Source: Alteribacter populi
GTDB lineage: Bacteria; Bacillota; Bacilli; Bacillales; Salisediminibacteriaceae
DNA: 64,000 bases
Assembly (NCBI RefSeq): GCF_002352765.1
Contig: NZ_KZ293963.1
Span: 2,564,368 to 2,628,367, forward strand
Direction of reading: 5' to 3'
Shown in pieces: positions 53,721-61,560 of this stretch; within the stretch, counting starts at the first letter, position 1, and every line of letters starts with the position of its first letter. The position numbers were made by a program, and so were the translations under genes. Below the pieces are notes generated by a model. It had not been told where the DNA came from, did no database searches, and was given only the letters and a program-made list of their open reading frames with translations.

Positions 53721-55049
53721 ATGACTAATCACACTTTTAAAGATAGAATGCGGGCTTGGGTCCAGCTTCACCGAAAGAAGGCTACATTCCATACGATCAT
53801 TGCCCTTGTGATCGTAAGCGCCATTATGTTCACAGAACCGATATGGGGAAAAGTCGATGTCCCTGAAAATACGCGGGCCGACAATGTTGAACATCGGATT
53901 TCCATGGTTGGGGATATGATGTTCGGTCGCCACGTACATGATGCGGCAGTTCGAAGCGGCGAAGATATTTCTCGCGTTTTTGACTATGCGAAGCCGTTTT
54001 TCGATGAATCCGATTATGTGACTGGCAATTTAGAAAGTCCAATTATGGATGCTGAAGATGAAAGCATAGAAGAAGAAATGGAGATGCACGAGTATCCAGG
54101 AAAATTCATTTACCTTTACTCCTACCCTGGTACAGAGCTGGCTTTACAAAGTGCGGGCTTCGACTCTGTAAGTCTAGCCAATAACCATACGATGGATTAC
54201 CGGGTGCTGTCATTAGACGAAACGTTCCGCCATATGGCTAACGTCGACGTCGATATCGTAGGGATGGGCCATGGACTCGGGATCGCTGATTCCCTCAGCG
54301 AAGAACAAATTGCCGAAGCGAATGGAGAGATCACAGACACACCTGCTCAAGAGGAAGAAGAGCTTTACGATGCAGCTCGGATTTCCTATCACGATTTAGA
54401 TGACAACACTAAAATTGCTTTAATTGGCATCACTGATGTTTTTTATTCGGGGTTTCGTGCCGAGCAATATGCGGATGGCGTGTTTACAACAGGTTCCGCC
54501 TCCAGCTTTAGTTTACTTCGCAGCCGGTTACGAGAAGCAAGAGAAAATGCGGATATTGTCATGGTTCACGTTCACTGGGGCGACGAGTACCAGGTTGGCT
54601 ACAATTCCAGCCAAGAGGATTTGGCCTACTTAATGGCAAATAACGGCGCTGACGTGATCATCGGTCACCACTCCCACGTATTAGAACCTGTACAAGTCAT
54701 TAACGGCGTCATTCAAGAAGACGGAAAAGAAATTCCAAATAATACGCTTGTCATGTACGGACTAGGGAACTTTATATTTGACCAAGGCTGGAGCCGGACA
54801 AAGGAGACGACAATTGCTCAATTGGATCTACTGACAGACGGCAGTCATGAGCTTTCCTTTATTCCAATGAGTCTATTAGATTCCAAACCTCGAGAAACGC
54901 ATGGCCTCCTGAAACCATACCGGGACTACCGCATCTTTCGCACGCTCAAAAAAGAGCTCGACCAAGAATTATGGCGCGTGGAAGACGGAAGGCTAATTCT
55001 CGACCTTGACACAGCCGGGATTTTTGAAAGGAATGACGAGAATCTATGA
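53721..55049 (+). CDS. capA: CapA/PgsA-type export protein (copy 2)
   Basis: A 442-residue protein, longer than copy 1. TM at about 22-40 (FHTIIALVIVSAIMF), then MVGDMMFGRHVHDA, VTGNLESPIMD, SLANNHTMDYRVLS, IALIGITDVFYSGF, DIVMVHVHWGDEYQVGYN, DVIIGHHSHVLEPVQVING and YGLGNFIFDQGWSRT. Extra acidic insertions (for example EDESIEEEMEMHEY) account for the length. It overlaps the capD start by 4 bp. Confidence 0.93.
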   Translation: MTNHTFKDRMRAWVQLHRKKATFHTIIALVIVSAIMFTEPIWGKVDVPENTRADNVEHRISMVGDMMFGRHVHDAAVRSGEDISRVFDYAKPFFDESDYVTGNLESPIMDAEDESIEEEMEMHEYPGKFIYLYSYPGTELALQSAGFDSVSLANNHTMDYRVLSLDETFRHMANVDVDIVGMGHGLGIADSLSEEQIAEANGEITDTPAQEEEELYDAARISYHDLDDNTKIALIGITDVFYSGFRAEQYADGVFTTGSASSFSLLRSRLREARENADIVMVHVHWGDEYQVGYNSSQEDLAYLMANNGADVIIGHHSHVLEPVQVINGVIQEDGKEIPNNTLVMYGLGNFIFDQGWSRTKETTIAQLDLLTDGSHELSFIPMSLLDSKPRETHGLLKPYRDYRIFRTLKKELDQELWRVEDGRLILDLDTAGIFERNDENL

Positions 55050-56914
55050 CAGCTCTCAAAATAACCAACATAGCAGCCGCCGTTATTTTCCTAGGACTCA
55101 TCGGCTGGAATGTCTACTTTGAAGAATTTTTTGATATCGAAAATGCATATGAACCATATCGCGACCGCGATGGCCAAGAAGAAGTTTTAGAGATTTCACC
55201 TGCTACAGAGGGTCTTCAAGAAATAGAAGAAGAAGAGCAGTATGCTTTCGGGGTAAGTGCGGCTCATCCGTTAGCCGTTGAAGCAGGTACAAAAGTGCTT
55301 GAAAACGGAGGAAATGCCGTCGAAGCAGCAATCGCTGTTGCTTTTACCTTAAATGTTGTTGAGCCTTATGGTTCCGGCATTGGTGGCGGCGGCATGATGC
55401 TCGTCCACGAACCTGGTAAAGGAGCAACAAGCTACGATTACCGCGAGATGGCTCCGCTAAGTAACGTTGACACCGAACGCGGAGTTGCCGTTCCGGGAAT
55501 GGTAAAAGGAATGGAAACACTCTATGAGGAGTACGGCGGAAATAGTGACTGGAATTGGGAAAAGCTATTAGCCCCCGCCATTGATTACGCAGAAAACGGC
55601 TTTATGATCGACAGTGTTTTAAGTGACCGCATCGCTAGTTCCAGTCGCTACTTACTATTAGACCCAGAAGACAGAGAACAATTTTACCCTCAAGAACTCG
55701 CCATTGAGCGAAATGAAACATTAGTACAAGAATCCTTGGCCAAAACATTGCAAATGATTAGTGACCACGGTGCTGCCGGCTTTTACGAAGGCCCTGTTGC
55801 TGAAGGAATGATGAGCGAAATCGGATTTACTGAAGAGGATTTGCTCGGCTATGAGGTGTTAGTCGATGAGCCCGCTGTTGGCGAGTTTGAAGGCCATCGC
55901 GTCTACGGTTCCGCCGCACCCGCTTCAAGCATTACACTCATCCAAATGCTGCAAATGGCTGAACGTTTGGATTTGAAAACGGAGTTAGAAGCTATTCCTG
56001 GCTTTGAAGAGATTGACGACAATGTAAAGTTAGGCGATTTAGTTAATGAAGAAAAATGGAAGCCGGTCTACATTCATCTCGTGAATGAAATAACCCAAGC
56101 AGCGTATAGCAGCCGGCTCTCTACTCTTGCCGACCCTGAGTTTGAAGAAGTCGATCACCAACAGCTAACGAGCCCTGCTTTTACTGATGAGTTATTAGAT
56201 GGCATTGATTTTACTAGCATTTCTCACAATGACATTTATGAGTCCCCAGCTGCGATTCACGATTCACGGCATACATCTCACTTTGTCATCGTCGATAAAG
56301 ACGGCATGATGGTATCAGCAACAAATTCACTCGGAGAATTTTTCGGGTCCGGACGACATGTCGAAGGATTCTTTATTAATAACCAGCTGGAAAACTTCAG
56401 TTTAGACCCTGAAGCGATGAATAGCCGCCAACCAGGAAAGCGCCCGCGTACGTTCGTCTCACCACTTATATTAGAAGATGCATCAAACGAACGAGCGATG
56501 TTAGGCATCGGCTCTCCTGGCGGACGTCGTATTCCTGCGATGCTGTTCCAAACGATCATGCAATATGAGTACGGCATTGACTCAGAAACCGATGAACGAC
56601 TTACCCTACAAGAAGCAATCCAAAGAAGCCGCTTCTATACCGAAGACAATATCATCTATTTAGAACGCGATATTGACGAGGAACTAAAAAACATCCTCCG
56701 CCATGAAATGCAATACTCCTTCCGCGTCCACAACTCCCCCCTCTTTTACGGAGGAATCCAAGGCCTTGGATTGGAGTTTGACGAACAAGGAAACAACATC
56801 GAACGCCTCTTCGGCGGCGGAGACCCAAGACGAAACGGCGCATGGCAAATCGGCACACAAGACGGAACACAAGAAGCAGAACGCGCAACAGAGGAAGAAC
56901 TCGAAGAACACTAA
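55046..56914 (+). CDS. capD: CapD-type gamma-glutamyltransferase (copy 2)
   Basis: A 622-residue protein: N-terminal hydrophobic anchor, VSAAHPLAVEAGTKVLENGGNAVEAAIAVA, NVVEPYGSGIGGGG, VPGMVKGM, SRHTSHFVIVD with the catalytic Thr at residue 410 (T-S-H in place of T-T-H), EFFGSGRHVEGFFINNQLENF and GIGSPGGRRIPAM. The acidic C-terminus ends in a Glu-rich tail. It is the last gene of the rightward operon; a strong terminator follows and no capE-like gene is visible after it. Confidence 0.92.
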   Translation: MTALKITNIAAAVIFLGLIGWNVYFEEFFDIENAYEPYRDRDGQEEVLEISPATEGLQEIEEEEQYAFGVSAAHPLAVEAGTKVLENGGNAVEAAIAVAFTLNVVEPYGSGIGGGGMMLVHEPGKGATSYDYREMAPLSNVDTERGVAVPGMVKGMETLYEEYGGNSDWNWEKLLAPAIDYAENGFMIDSVLSDRIASSSRYLLLDPEDREQFYPQELAIERNETLVQESLAKTLQMISDHGAAGFYEGPVAEGMMSEIGFTEEDLLGYEVLVDEPAVGEFEGHRVYGSAAPASSITLIQMLQMAERLDLKTELEAIPGFEEIDDNVKLGDLVNEEKWKPVYIHLVNEITQAAYSSRLSTLADPEFEEVDHQQLTSPAFTDELLDGIDFTSISHNDIYESPAAIHDSRHTSHFVIVDKDGMMVSATNSLGEFFGSGRHVEGFFINNQLENFSLDPEAMNSRQPGKRPRTFVSPLILEDASNERAMLGIGSPGGRRIPAMLFQTIMQYEYGIDSETDERLTLQEAIQRSRFYTEDNIIYLERDIDEELKNILRHEMQYSFRVHNSPLFYGGIQGLGLEFDEQGNNIERLFGGGDPRRNGAWQIGTQDGTQEAERATEEELEEH

Positions 56915-56915
56915 C

Positions 56916-56943
56916 AAAAACAGCCTTTATTAAGGCTGTTTTT
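56916..56943 (+). terminator. Terminator of the second cap operon
   Basis: A perfect 12-bp stem AAAAACAGCCTT/AAGGCTGTTTTT with a 4-base loop directly after the capD stop codon. Confidence 0.95.
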
Positions 56944-56968
56944 GTAAATTTTGTTGCTTCTTGTCGAA

Positions 56969-57094
56969 TCGCCGATATCCGAGCTATTTTCGCTGATATC
57001 ATGCTTATTTCCGCTGATAAATTACCTCTTTGCGCCGATAATATGCTTGAACAGATGATAAAGCGTCTACTCGCGACGATATATTACTCAAATA
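56969..57094. repeat. GATA-type array with 21-bp period
   Basis: Successive 21-bp units begin TCGCCGATA, TCGCTGATA, CCGCTGATA, GCGCCGATA, then two weaker ones with GATGATA and GACGATA (GATA shifted by one base). It lies just after the cap operon terminator. The seven-codon period explains the apparent ORF (IADIRAI, FADIMLI, SADKLPL, CADNMLE). Confidence 0.75.
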
Positions 57095-57317
57095 AATACT
57101 CTATATGTTGTTTTTGAGCATTTTTCAACTTAAATGATGAGTTTAAGGCAATAATTTCGTTCTTTTTCATCATTTGAGTAGTCGAAAGGCTGTCAAGCTC
57201 AAAAAGTAGCAAGAACCTTTTATAAAAGAACCGTTATAAAAATGACCACGAGCTTTTAACAAAATATAACTTGCTAAACGATATAAAATACTAAGGCTTG
57301 CCGCATTAAAGTAGAAC
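57095..57317. other. Spacer, nothing recognised
   Basis: AT-rich sequence without a supported gene or repeat, between the GATA-type array and the VanZ-gene terminator. Confidence 0.4.
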
Positions 57318-57351
57318 AAAAGCTCAGGATGATTTTTCATCCTGAGCTTTT
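57318..57351. terminator. Terminator of the VanZ-like gene
   Basis: A perfect 15-bp stem AAAAGCTCAGGATGA/TCATCCTGAGCTTTT with a 4-base loop, downstream of the minus-strand gene ending at 57366. Confidence 0.9.
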
Positions 57352-57365
57352 GTTTGCTTTAGAGG

Positions 57366-57848
57366 TCATTTTCGCCTGCGAATAAAAACGATCCACGCCA
57401 GCACACCGAGCGCTCCGCCGAACATGTCTAGCAGCACATCCTCCACCATCCCGCTCCGATCCGGGTGGAAGTAATGACGGATCTCATCATAAGCAGCATA
57501 AGCGGTGATGAAAAGAATAGCCAGAACAGATGCTTTCGGGATGTGCTCCATCCATAGCATGAGGATCCGAAAGGCGAAAATTGCCAAAACGAAATAAACA
57601 AAAACATGAGCTCCTTTGCGGATAAAAAACTCGACGAACGCCTCAGTTGAGCGAGTTTCGAGGCTGATCACACTCGTACCATATGTAAATTGCACCCATT
57701 GGAAGCCCGATTCGATCCACGACAGGTTGATGTTTCCAAGAATCGGCGTGACATCCTGGTCTTGATAAGGCTGAGATGAAGCATATTGGATCATCGACAA
57801 CCACGCAAGGAATGGGACATAGTGCGTGAGTAGGGTGTTGGACTTCAT
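57366..57848 (-). CDS. VanZ-like family membrane protein
   Basis: A 160-residue protein with an N-terminal TM (HYVPFLAWLSMIQYASSQP), VEFFIRKGAHVFVYFVLAIFAFRIL, AILFITAYAAYDEIRHYFHPDRSGMVEDVLLDMFGGALGVL. The D-E-x-x-x-F-x-P-x-R-x-x-x-x-x-D-x-x-x-D pattern is typical of VanZ-like proteins. Role unknown; it has no gene partner, sitting between the cap and threonate operons. An AAGGAGCTC ribosome site precedes its ATG. Confidence 0.85.
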   Translation of the reverse strand: MKSNTLLTHYVPFLAWLSMIQYASSQPYQDQDVTPILGNINLSWIESGFQWVQFTYGTSVISLETRSTEAFVEFFIRKGAHVFVYFVLAIFAFRILMLWMEHIPKASVLAILFITAYAAYDEIRHYFHPDRSGMVEDVLLDMFGGALGVLAWIVFIRRRK

Positions 57849-57919
57849 AGTTAGAGCTCCTTTGAATAATAGAGTTTGGGGTTAATTATACTAGATTTTG
57901 GGTTGGGAGTTGAGTTGCG

Positions 57920-58058
57920 ATCTGGTCAAATTGGCGATTATTCTAGTCAAATCGGATTGGGTTCTAGTCAAAATGCCGCTTTTTCTAGTCAAAACGGCTT
58001 CGGTTCTAGTCAATGAGCCGCTTTTTCTAGTCAACTAAGCTCAGATACTAGTCAACTC
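57920..58058. repeat. GACTAG repeat array 3, inverted (CTAGTC), exact 21-bp period
   Basis: The G of CTAGTC/GGTC lies at 57925, 57946, 57967, 57988, 58009, 58030 and 58051: seven positions exactly 21 bp apart. It is followed by an inverted copy of the GGCAAAAACCAG...GGAGGAGCGTCC module (about 58068-58112). Orientation is opposite to arrays 1 and 2. Confidence 0.9.
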
Positions 58059-58164
58059 ACCCATTTTTCTGGTTTTTGCCCTCGGGTGGCGGACGATCCT
58101 CCGAGTCCGGTCGGCGCTGCCTTTGTTTCGACGCATATGCTGGAGTTTCGGAGGTTTTCGATGT

Positions 58165-58185
58165 GTTAAACAAACGTTTGATTAA
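58165..58185. repeat. Duplicated CAAACGTTTG box, copy 1
   Basis: The 21-bp string GTTAAACAAACGTTTGATTAA, with palindromic core CAAACGTTTG, occurs here and identically at 63522-63542; flanking bases are partly similar. It looks like a regulator-binding palindrome or a shared spacer element. Confidence 0.55.
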
Positions 58186-58342
58186 GTTGAGAGGATTGTC
58201 GTTTGCGCGCGAGCGAGGGTGGATTTTGATTTTGTGATGATGTGCGGGCACTCGCGGGTGGCATTTGGTCAAAGAAGAGTCAGCTTATATTCTTCGCGAT
58301 TTAGCAAATAATTGTTTGGAATGATCATTTAAGAGTAGATTA

Positions 58343-58371
58343 TTGACAAAAACGAACACTTGGTTGATAAT
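58343..58371 (+). promoter_or_regulatory. Sigma-A promoter of the DeoR-threonate operon
   Basis: TTGACA (58343-58348), a 17-base spacer and GATAAT (58366-58371): a near-perfect consensus, 44 bp before the start codon. Confidence 0.88.
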
Positions 58372-58389
58372 AAAAATCATAAAGTGTTC
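58354..58389. promoter_or_regulatory. Candidate DeoR operator overlapping the promoter
   Basis: GAACACTT (58354-58361) and its exact complement AAGTGTTC (58382-58389) flank the -10 box with a 20-base spacer. Binding of the DeoR protein there would block its own operon until the sugar phosphate is present. Confidence 0.7.
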
Positions 58390-58414
58390 ATTTCGAACAT
58401 AGAGGGTGAAAAAA

Positions 58415-59182
58415 ATGAACATCGATACACGAAGACAGAAAATTGAAGAGCTTGTTTTAGAACAAGGAAAGGTCGATATTGATGATTTGGTCGATTTGCT
58501 CGGTGTTTCTACGATGACGATTCGCCGGGACCTGATGTTTCTTGAAAAGGAGAACAAGCTAATCAGGACGCATGGTGGTGCGGTTCCGGTAAAGGGATTG
58601 ATTAATGAAACGCCTTACTCAAATAAGGAAAATCAATTTCTATCGGAGAAAAGAGCGATTGCGAAACGGGCTGCTGAGATTGTCCAAGAAGGACATAAAG
58701 TCATTTTAGATTCTGGGACGACGACGCTGGAGATCGCCCGTGTGCTAAAATTCCGAGATGATTTAACGGTCATCACAAATGACATCCTTATTGCGGCTGA
58801 ATTTGTAGACAGCAGCATTCATGTCATTGTTACAGGCGGTGAGCTACAAAATCAGGTCGGGGCGATGTTTGGCCCCCACACTCAGGACCTTTTGCAATCA
58901 ATCAATGCAGATTTATTATTTTTAGGGGCGCATGCGATCCACCCGCAATCTGGGGTTACAGCTCCAACCTTAGAAAAAGCTAAAATAAAGCAAATGATGC
59001 GCCATGCAGCAAAAGAAACGTGGGTTATTGCAGATTCGAGTAAGTTTAATAGGAAATCTTTTGCTTCTGTTTGTTCGTTGGAAGAGGTTGAAGGGATCAT
59101 TACCGACGAACACGTTGAAGAAATCAACATTGAAGCTTACCACGATCAAGTGGTAACGGCCACAGCTAAGAAAGAAGGGTAA
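58415..59182 (+). CDS. DeoR-family regulator of sugar-acid catabolism
   Basis: About 255 residues. The N-terminal HTH (KIEELVLEQGKVDIDDLVDLLGVSTMTIRRDLMFLE) is the DeoR signature, followed by THGGAVPVKG and a sugar-phosphate isomerase-like sensor domain (KVILDSGTTTLEIARVL, VIVTGGELQNQVGAMFG, DLLFLGAHAI). The ATG at 58415 follows AGAGGG by 8-9 bases. It is the first gene of the operon and probably senses a phosphorylated threonate/erythronate intermediate. Confidence 0.88.
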   Translation: MNIDTRRQKIEELVLEQGKVDIDDLVDLLGVSTMTIRRDLMFLEKENKLIRTHGGAVPVKGLINETPYSNKENQFLSEKRAIAKRAAEIVQEGHKVILDSGTTTLEIARVLKFRDDLTVITNDILIAAEFVDSSIHVIVTGGELQNQVGAMFGPHTQDLLQSINADLLFLGAHAIHPQSGVTAPTLEKAKIKQMMRHAAKETWVIADSSKFNRKSFASVCSLEEVEGIITDEHVEEINIEAYHDQVVTATAKKEG

Positions 59183-59185
59183 GAG

Positions 59186-60472
59186 ATGAAAATCGGAGTG
59201 ATTGCAGATGATTTAACAGGCGCGAATGCCATGGGGGTCAGAATTAGTAAGCAAGGAATTCATTCTGCCACGATGGTGCAAGGCGCCGACTTTCCAGAGG
59301 AAGCAAACTACGATGCTATCGTTGTCGATACGGACAGTCGATATGCTGCTCCTGATATTGCAAGAAAAAGAACGGTTCACGCTCTCCGTCATTTTAAAAA
59401 CTGGGGTGCACAGCTATTTTCTAAGCGGATTGACAGTACGTTCCGTGGGAATATTGGCGTTGAAGTTGATGCCATGCTTCGTGAATTAGGCGAGGATTCA
59501 GTCGCTGTTATTGTCCCCTCTTTTCCTGATTCAGGTCGCATTGTGATTGGTGGATACCTCCTGGTTGATGGTATCCCGCTTCAGGAGACCGACGTTGCTC
59601 GCGATCCCGTTCATCCGCTTAAGGAATCCTGCATTCCAACTTTGACTGAGCAACAGTCAAAGCATGAAATCGGCCAGCTCGGACTCCAAGACATATTAGC
59701 GTCTGCCGACATGTTAAAGGAGCGCCTGGAAGCTTTATTTAATGAAGGAAAGCGCATCATTGTCTGTGATGCGACAACCAATGAGCAAATTGAAACGATT
59801 GCAGATGCGATGAGTAAAATCGAAAATAGGACAATGATTTCTGTTGATCCTGGTCCGCTCACGGCTTTCTACGCGAAGACGGTGATGAATCAGAAGGTTG
59901 CTCAGAAGAAAATTCTCGTATCAGTCGGGAGTGCCACGAAGATAACGGGTCAGCAGCTTCACTACCTGGTTGAAAAAACGGGTGCTTCTCCTGTTTATGT
60001 AGATCCTGAACGACTAGCCAGCTTTACAAGTAGTTGGGATGAAGAAATTGACCGAGCGACAGCAGAAGCATTGAAAGAAGCACAAGACGAGAGCGTATTA
60101 ATTTTAACGACGCACAAACCCGGTCAGTCTTTAATTAATTTTAATGCGATTGCCGAGCGGGAAAATGTCAATGAAGAAGCGCTCGCTAAACGAATTACCG
60201 ATGGATTAGCGAAAATAAGCAGACAAATTATTGAAGATAAGAGCTCCAGTATCCGCGGCTGTTTTTCCAGTGGCGGAGATGTAACCGCTTCTCTATGTTC
60301 GATCAGTCGGGCCAGTGGCATTGAGCTGGAAGATGAAGTTTTACCGCTTGCTGCTTACGGAAGACTGATCGGCGGACACTTCAATCGCCTCCCGATCATT
60401 ACCAAAGGCGGGATGATTGGCGATAAAAAAGCAATCTATGAATGTGTGAAATTTTTACAAACCAAATTATAA
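59186..60472 (+). CDS. DUF1537 four-carbon acid sugar kinase (D-threonate/D-erythronate type)
   Basis: A 428-residue protein with the N-terminal IADDLTGANAMGVRISKQG and SKRIDSTFRGNIGVEVDAML of the acid-sugar kinase N domain, VSVGSATKITGQQL in the middle and a C-terminal nucleotide-binding FSSGGDVTASLC, with PIITKGGMIGDKKAI. It phosphorylates a four-carbon sugar acid at O-4. It sits 3 bp after the regulator gene and 14 bp before a PdxA2 gene, the genomic pair that defines the threonate/erythronate pathway. Confidence 0.9.
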   Translation: MKIGVIADDLTGANAMGVRISKQGIHSATMVQGADFPEEANYDAIVVDTDSRYAAPDIARKRTVHALRHFKNWGAQLFSKRIDSTFRGNIGVEVDAMLRELGEDSVAVIVPSFPDSGRIVIGGYLLVDGIPLQETDVARDPVHPLKESCIPTLTEQQSKHEIGQLGLQDILASADMLKERLEALFNEGKRIIVCDATTNEQIETIADAMSKIENRTMISVDPGPLTAFYAKTVMNQKVAQKKILVSVGSATKITGQQLHYLVEKTGASPVYVDPERLASFTSSWDEEIDRATAEALKEAQDESVLILTTHKPGQSLINFNAIAERENVNEEALAKRITDGLAKISRQIIEDKSSSIRGCFSSGGDVTASLCSISRASGIELEDEVLPLAAYGRLIGGHFNRLPIITKGGMIGDKKAIYECVKFLQTKL

Positions 60473-60486
60473 AGGGGAAATGATTT

Positions 60487-61491
60487 ATGACGAAAACACC
60501 TGTAATCGCAATTCCTATGGGAGACCCGGCTGGGATCGGTCCTGAAATAACAGTTGGCGCACTTGCAAAAGCGGACGTCTACAACGCCGGAAAGCCGGTT
60601 GTGATCGGAAACACCGCAATAATGGAAAAAGCGGCTAGAATCATCGGAGCCGATGTCGCAATTAACGAAATCTCCTCAATTGACGAAGCTCAGTACCAAT
60701 ACGGAACCATTGACGTTCTTTCTTTAAACAATGTCGATCTTGACTCGTTCACGTTTGGCGAAGTCCAAGCGCAATGCGGGCAAGCCGCCTTCGAATATAT
60801 CGAAAAAGCAGTCAGCCTCGCAAATGAAGGCCTAGCCGACGTCATTGCCACAACGCCAATTAACAAAGAATCATTAAAAGCCGCAGACGTCCCCCATATC
60901 GGACACACAGAAATGCTCGCAGCAATGACGGACACGGAAGATCCTTTAACGATGTTTGAGGTAAAAAATATGAGAATCTTCTTTTTGACGCGCCACCTTT
61001 CATTAAAAGACGCGATTGACCAAATGACAAAAGAGCGCGTTCTCGACTACCTTAAACGTTGTGACGCAGCCCTGCAAAGATTAGGAGTATCCAGCCGTAA
61101 ATTTGCAGTGGCCGGTTTAAACCCCCACAGTGGTGAAAATGGATTATTCGGGATGGAAGAAGTAGACGAAATTCGCCCAGGTATTGACCTAGCCGTTGAA
61201 GCTGGTATTGACGCAGTCGGCCCAGTACCTGCCGACTCTGTTTTCCACCAGGCATTACAAGGAAAATACGATGCGGTTCTCTCGTTGTACCACGACCAAG
61301 GACACATCGCAGCCAAAATGACAGACTTTGAAAAAACAATCTCCATTACAAATGGATTACCATTCCTAAGAACGTCCGTCGACCACGGAACCGCGTTCGA
61401 TATCGCAGGTAAAGGCATTGCAAGCTCAGTCAGCATGGAAGAATGTATTAAACTTTCCGCTAAATATGCACCGCATTTTACAGGAAAATAA
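60487..61491 (+). CDS. pdxA2: PdxA2-type 4-phospho-threonate/erythronate dehydrogenase
   Basis: A 334-residue PdxA-family oxidoreductase: IPMGDPAGIGPEITVGAL, TPINKESLKAADVPHIGHTEMLA with the metal His, RHLSLKDAI, GLNPHSGENGLFG with the second His, and LYHDQGHIAAKM with the third, then NGLPFLRTSVDHGTAFDIAGKG. Linkage to a DUF1537 kinase points to the catabolic PdxA2 role rather than vitamin B6 synthesis. It oxidises and decarboxylates the phosphorylated acid to dihydroxyacetone phosphate. Confidence 0.9.
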   Translation: MTKTPVIAIPMGDPAGIGPEITVGALAKADVYNAGKPVVIGNTAIMEKAARIIGADVAINEISSIDEAQYQYGTIDVLSLNNVDLDSFTFGEVQAQCGQAAFEYIEKAVSLANEGLADVIATTPINKESLKAADVPHIGHTEMLAAMTDTEDPLTMFEVKNMRIFFLTRHLSLKDAIDQMTKERVLDYLKRCDAALQRLGVSSRKFAVAGLNPHSGENGLFGMEEVDEIRPGIDLAVEAGIDAVGPVPADSVFHQALQGKYDAVLSLYHDQGHIAAKMTDFEKTISITNGLPFLRTSVDHGTAFDIAGKGIASSVSMEECIKLSAKYAPHFTGK

Positions 61492-61500
61492 CACCAGGGA

Positions 61501-61530
61501 ACCCCGCCTCCATATAAGATAAGGCGGGGT
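61501..61530 (+). other. Intercistronic stem-loop
   Basis: ACCCCGCCT/AGGCGGGGT, 9 bp, without a T run, between pdxA2 and the permease gene. It could stabilise or process the mRNA, or limit permease expression. Confidence 0.6.
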
Positions 61531-61560
61531 CATCCCAAATCAGTTAGGGGGATGTGAATC

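Noticed and set aside
56842..57117. 91-codon plus frame after the second capD gene
   Set aside because: It overlaps the capD end in another frame, crosses a strong terminator and then follows the GATA-type repeat. No independent start signal.
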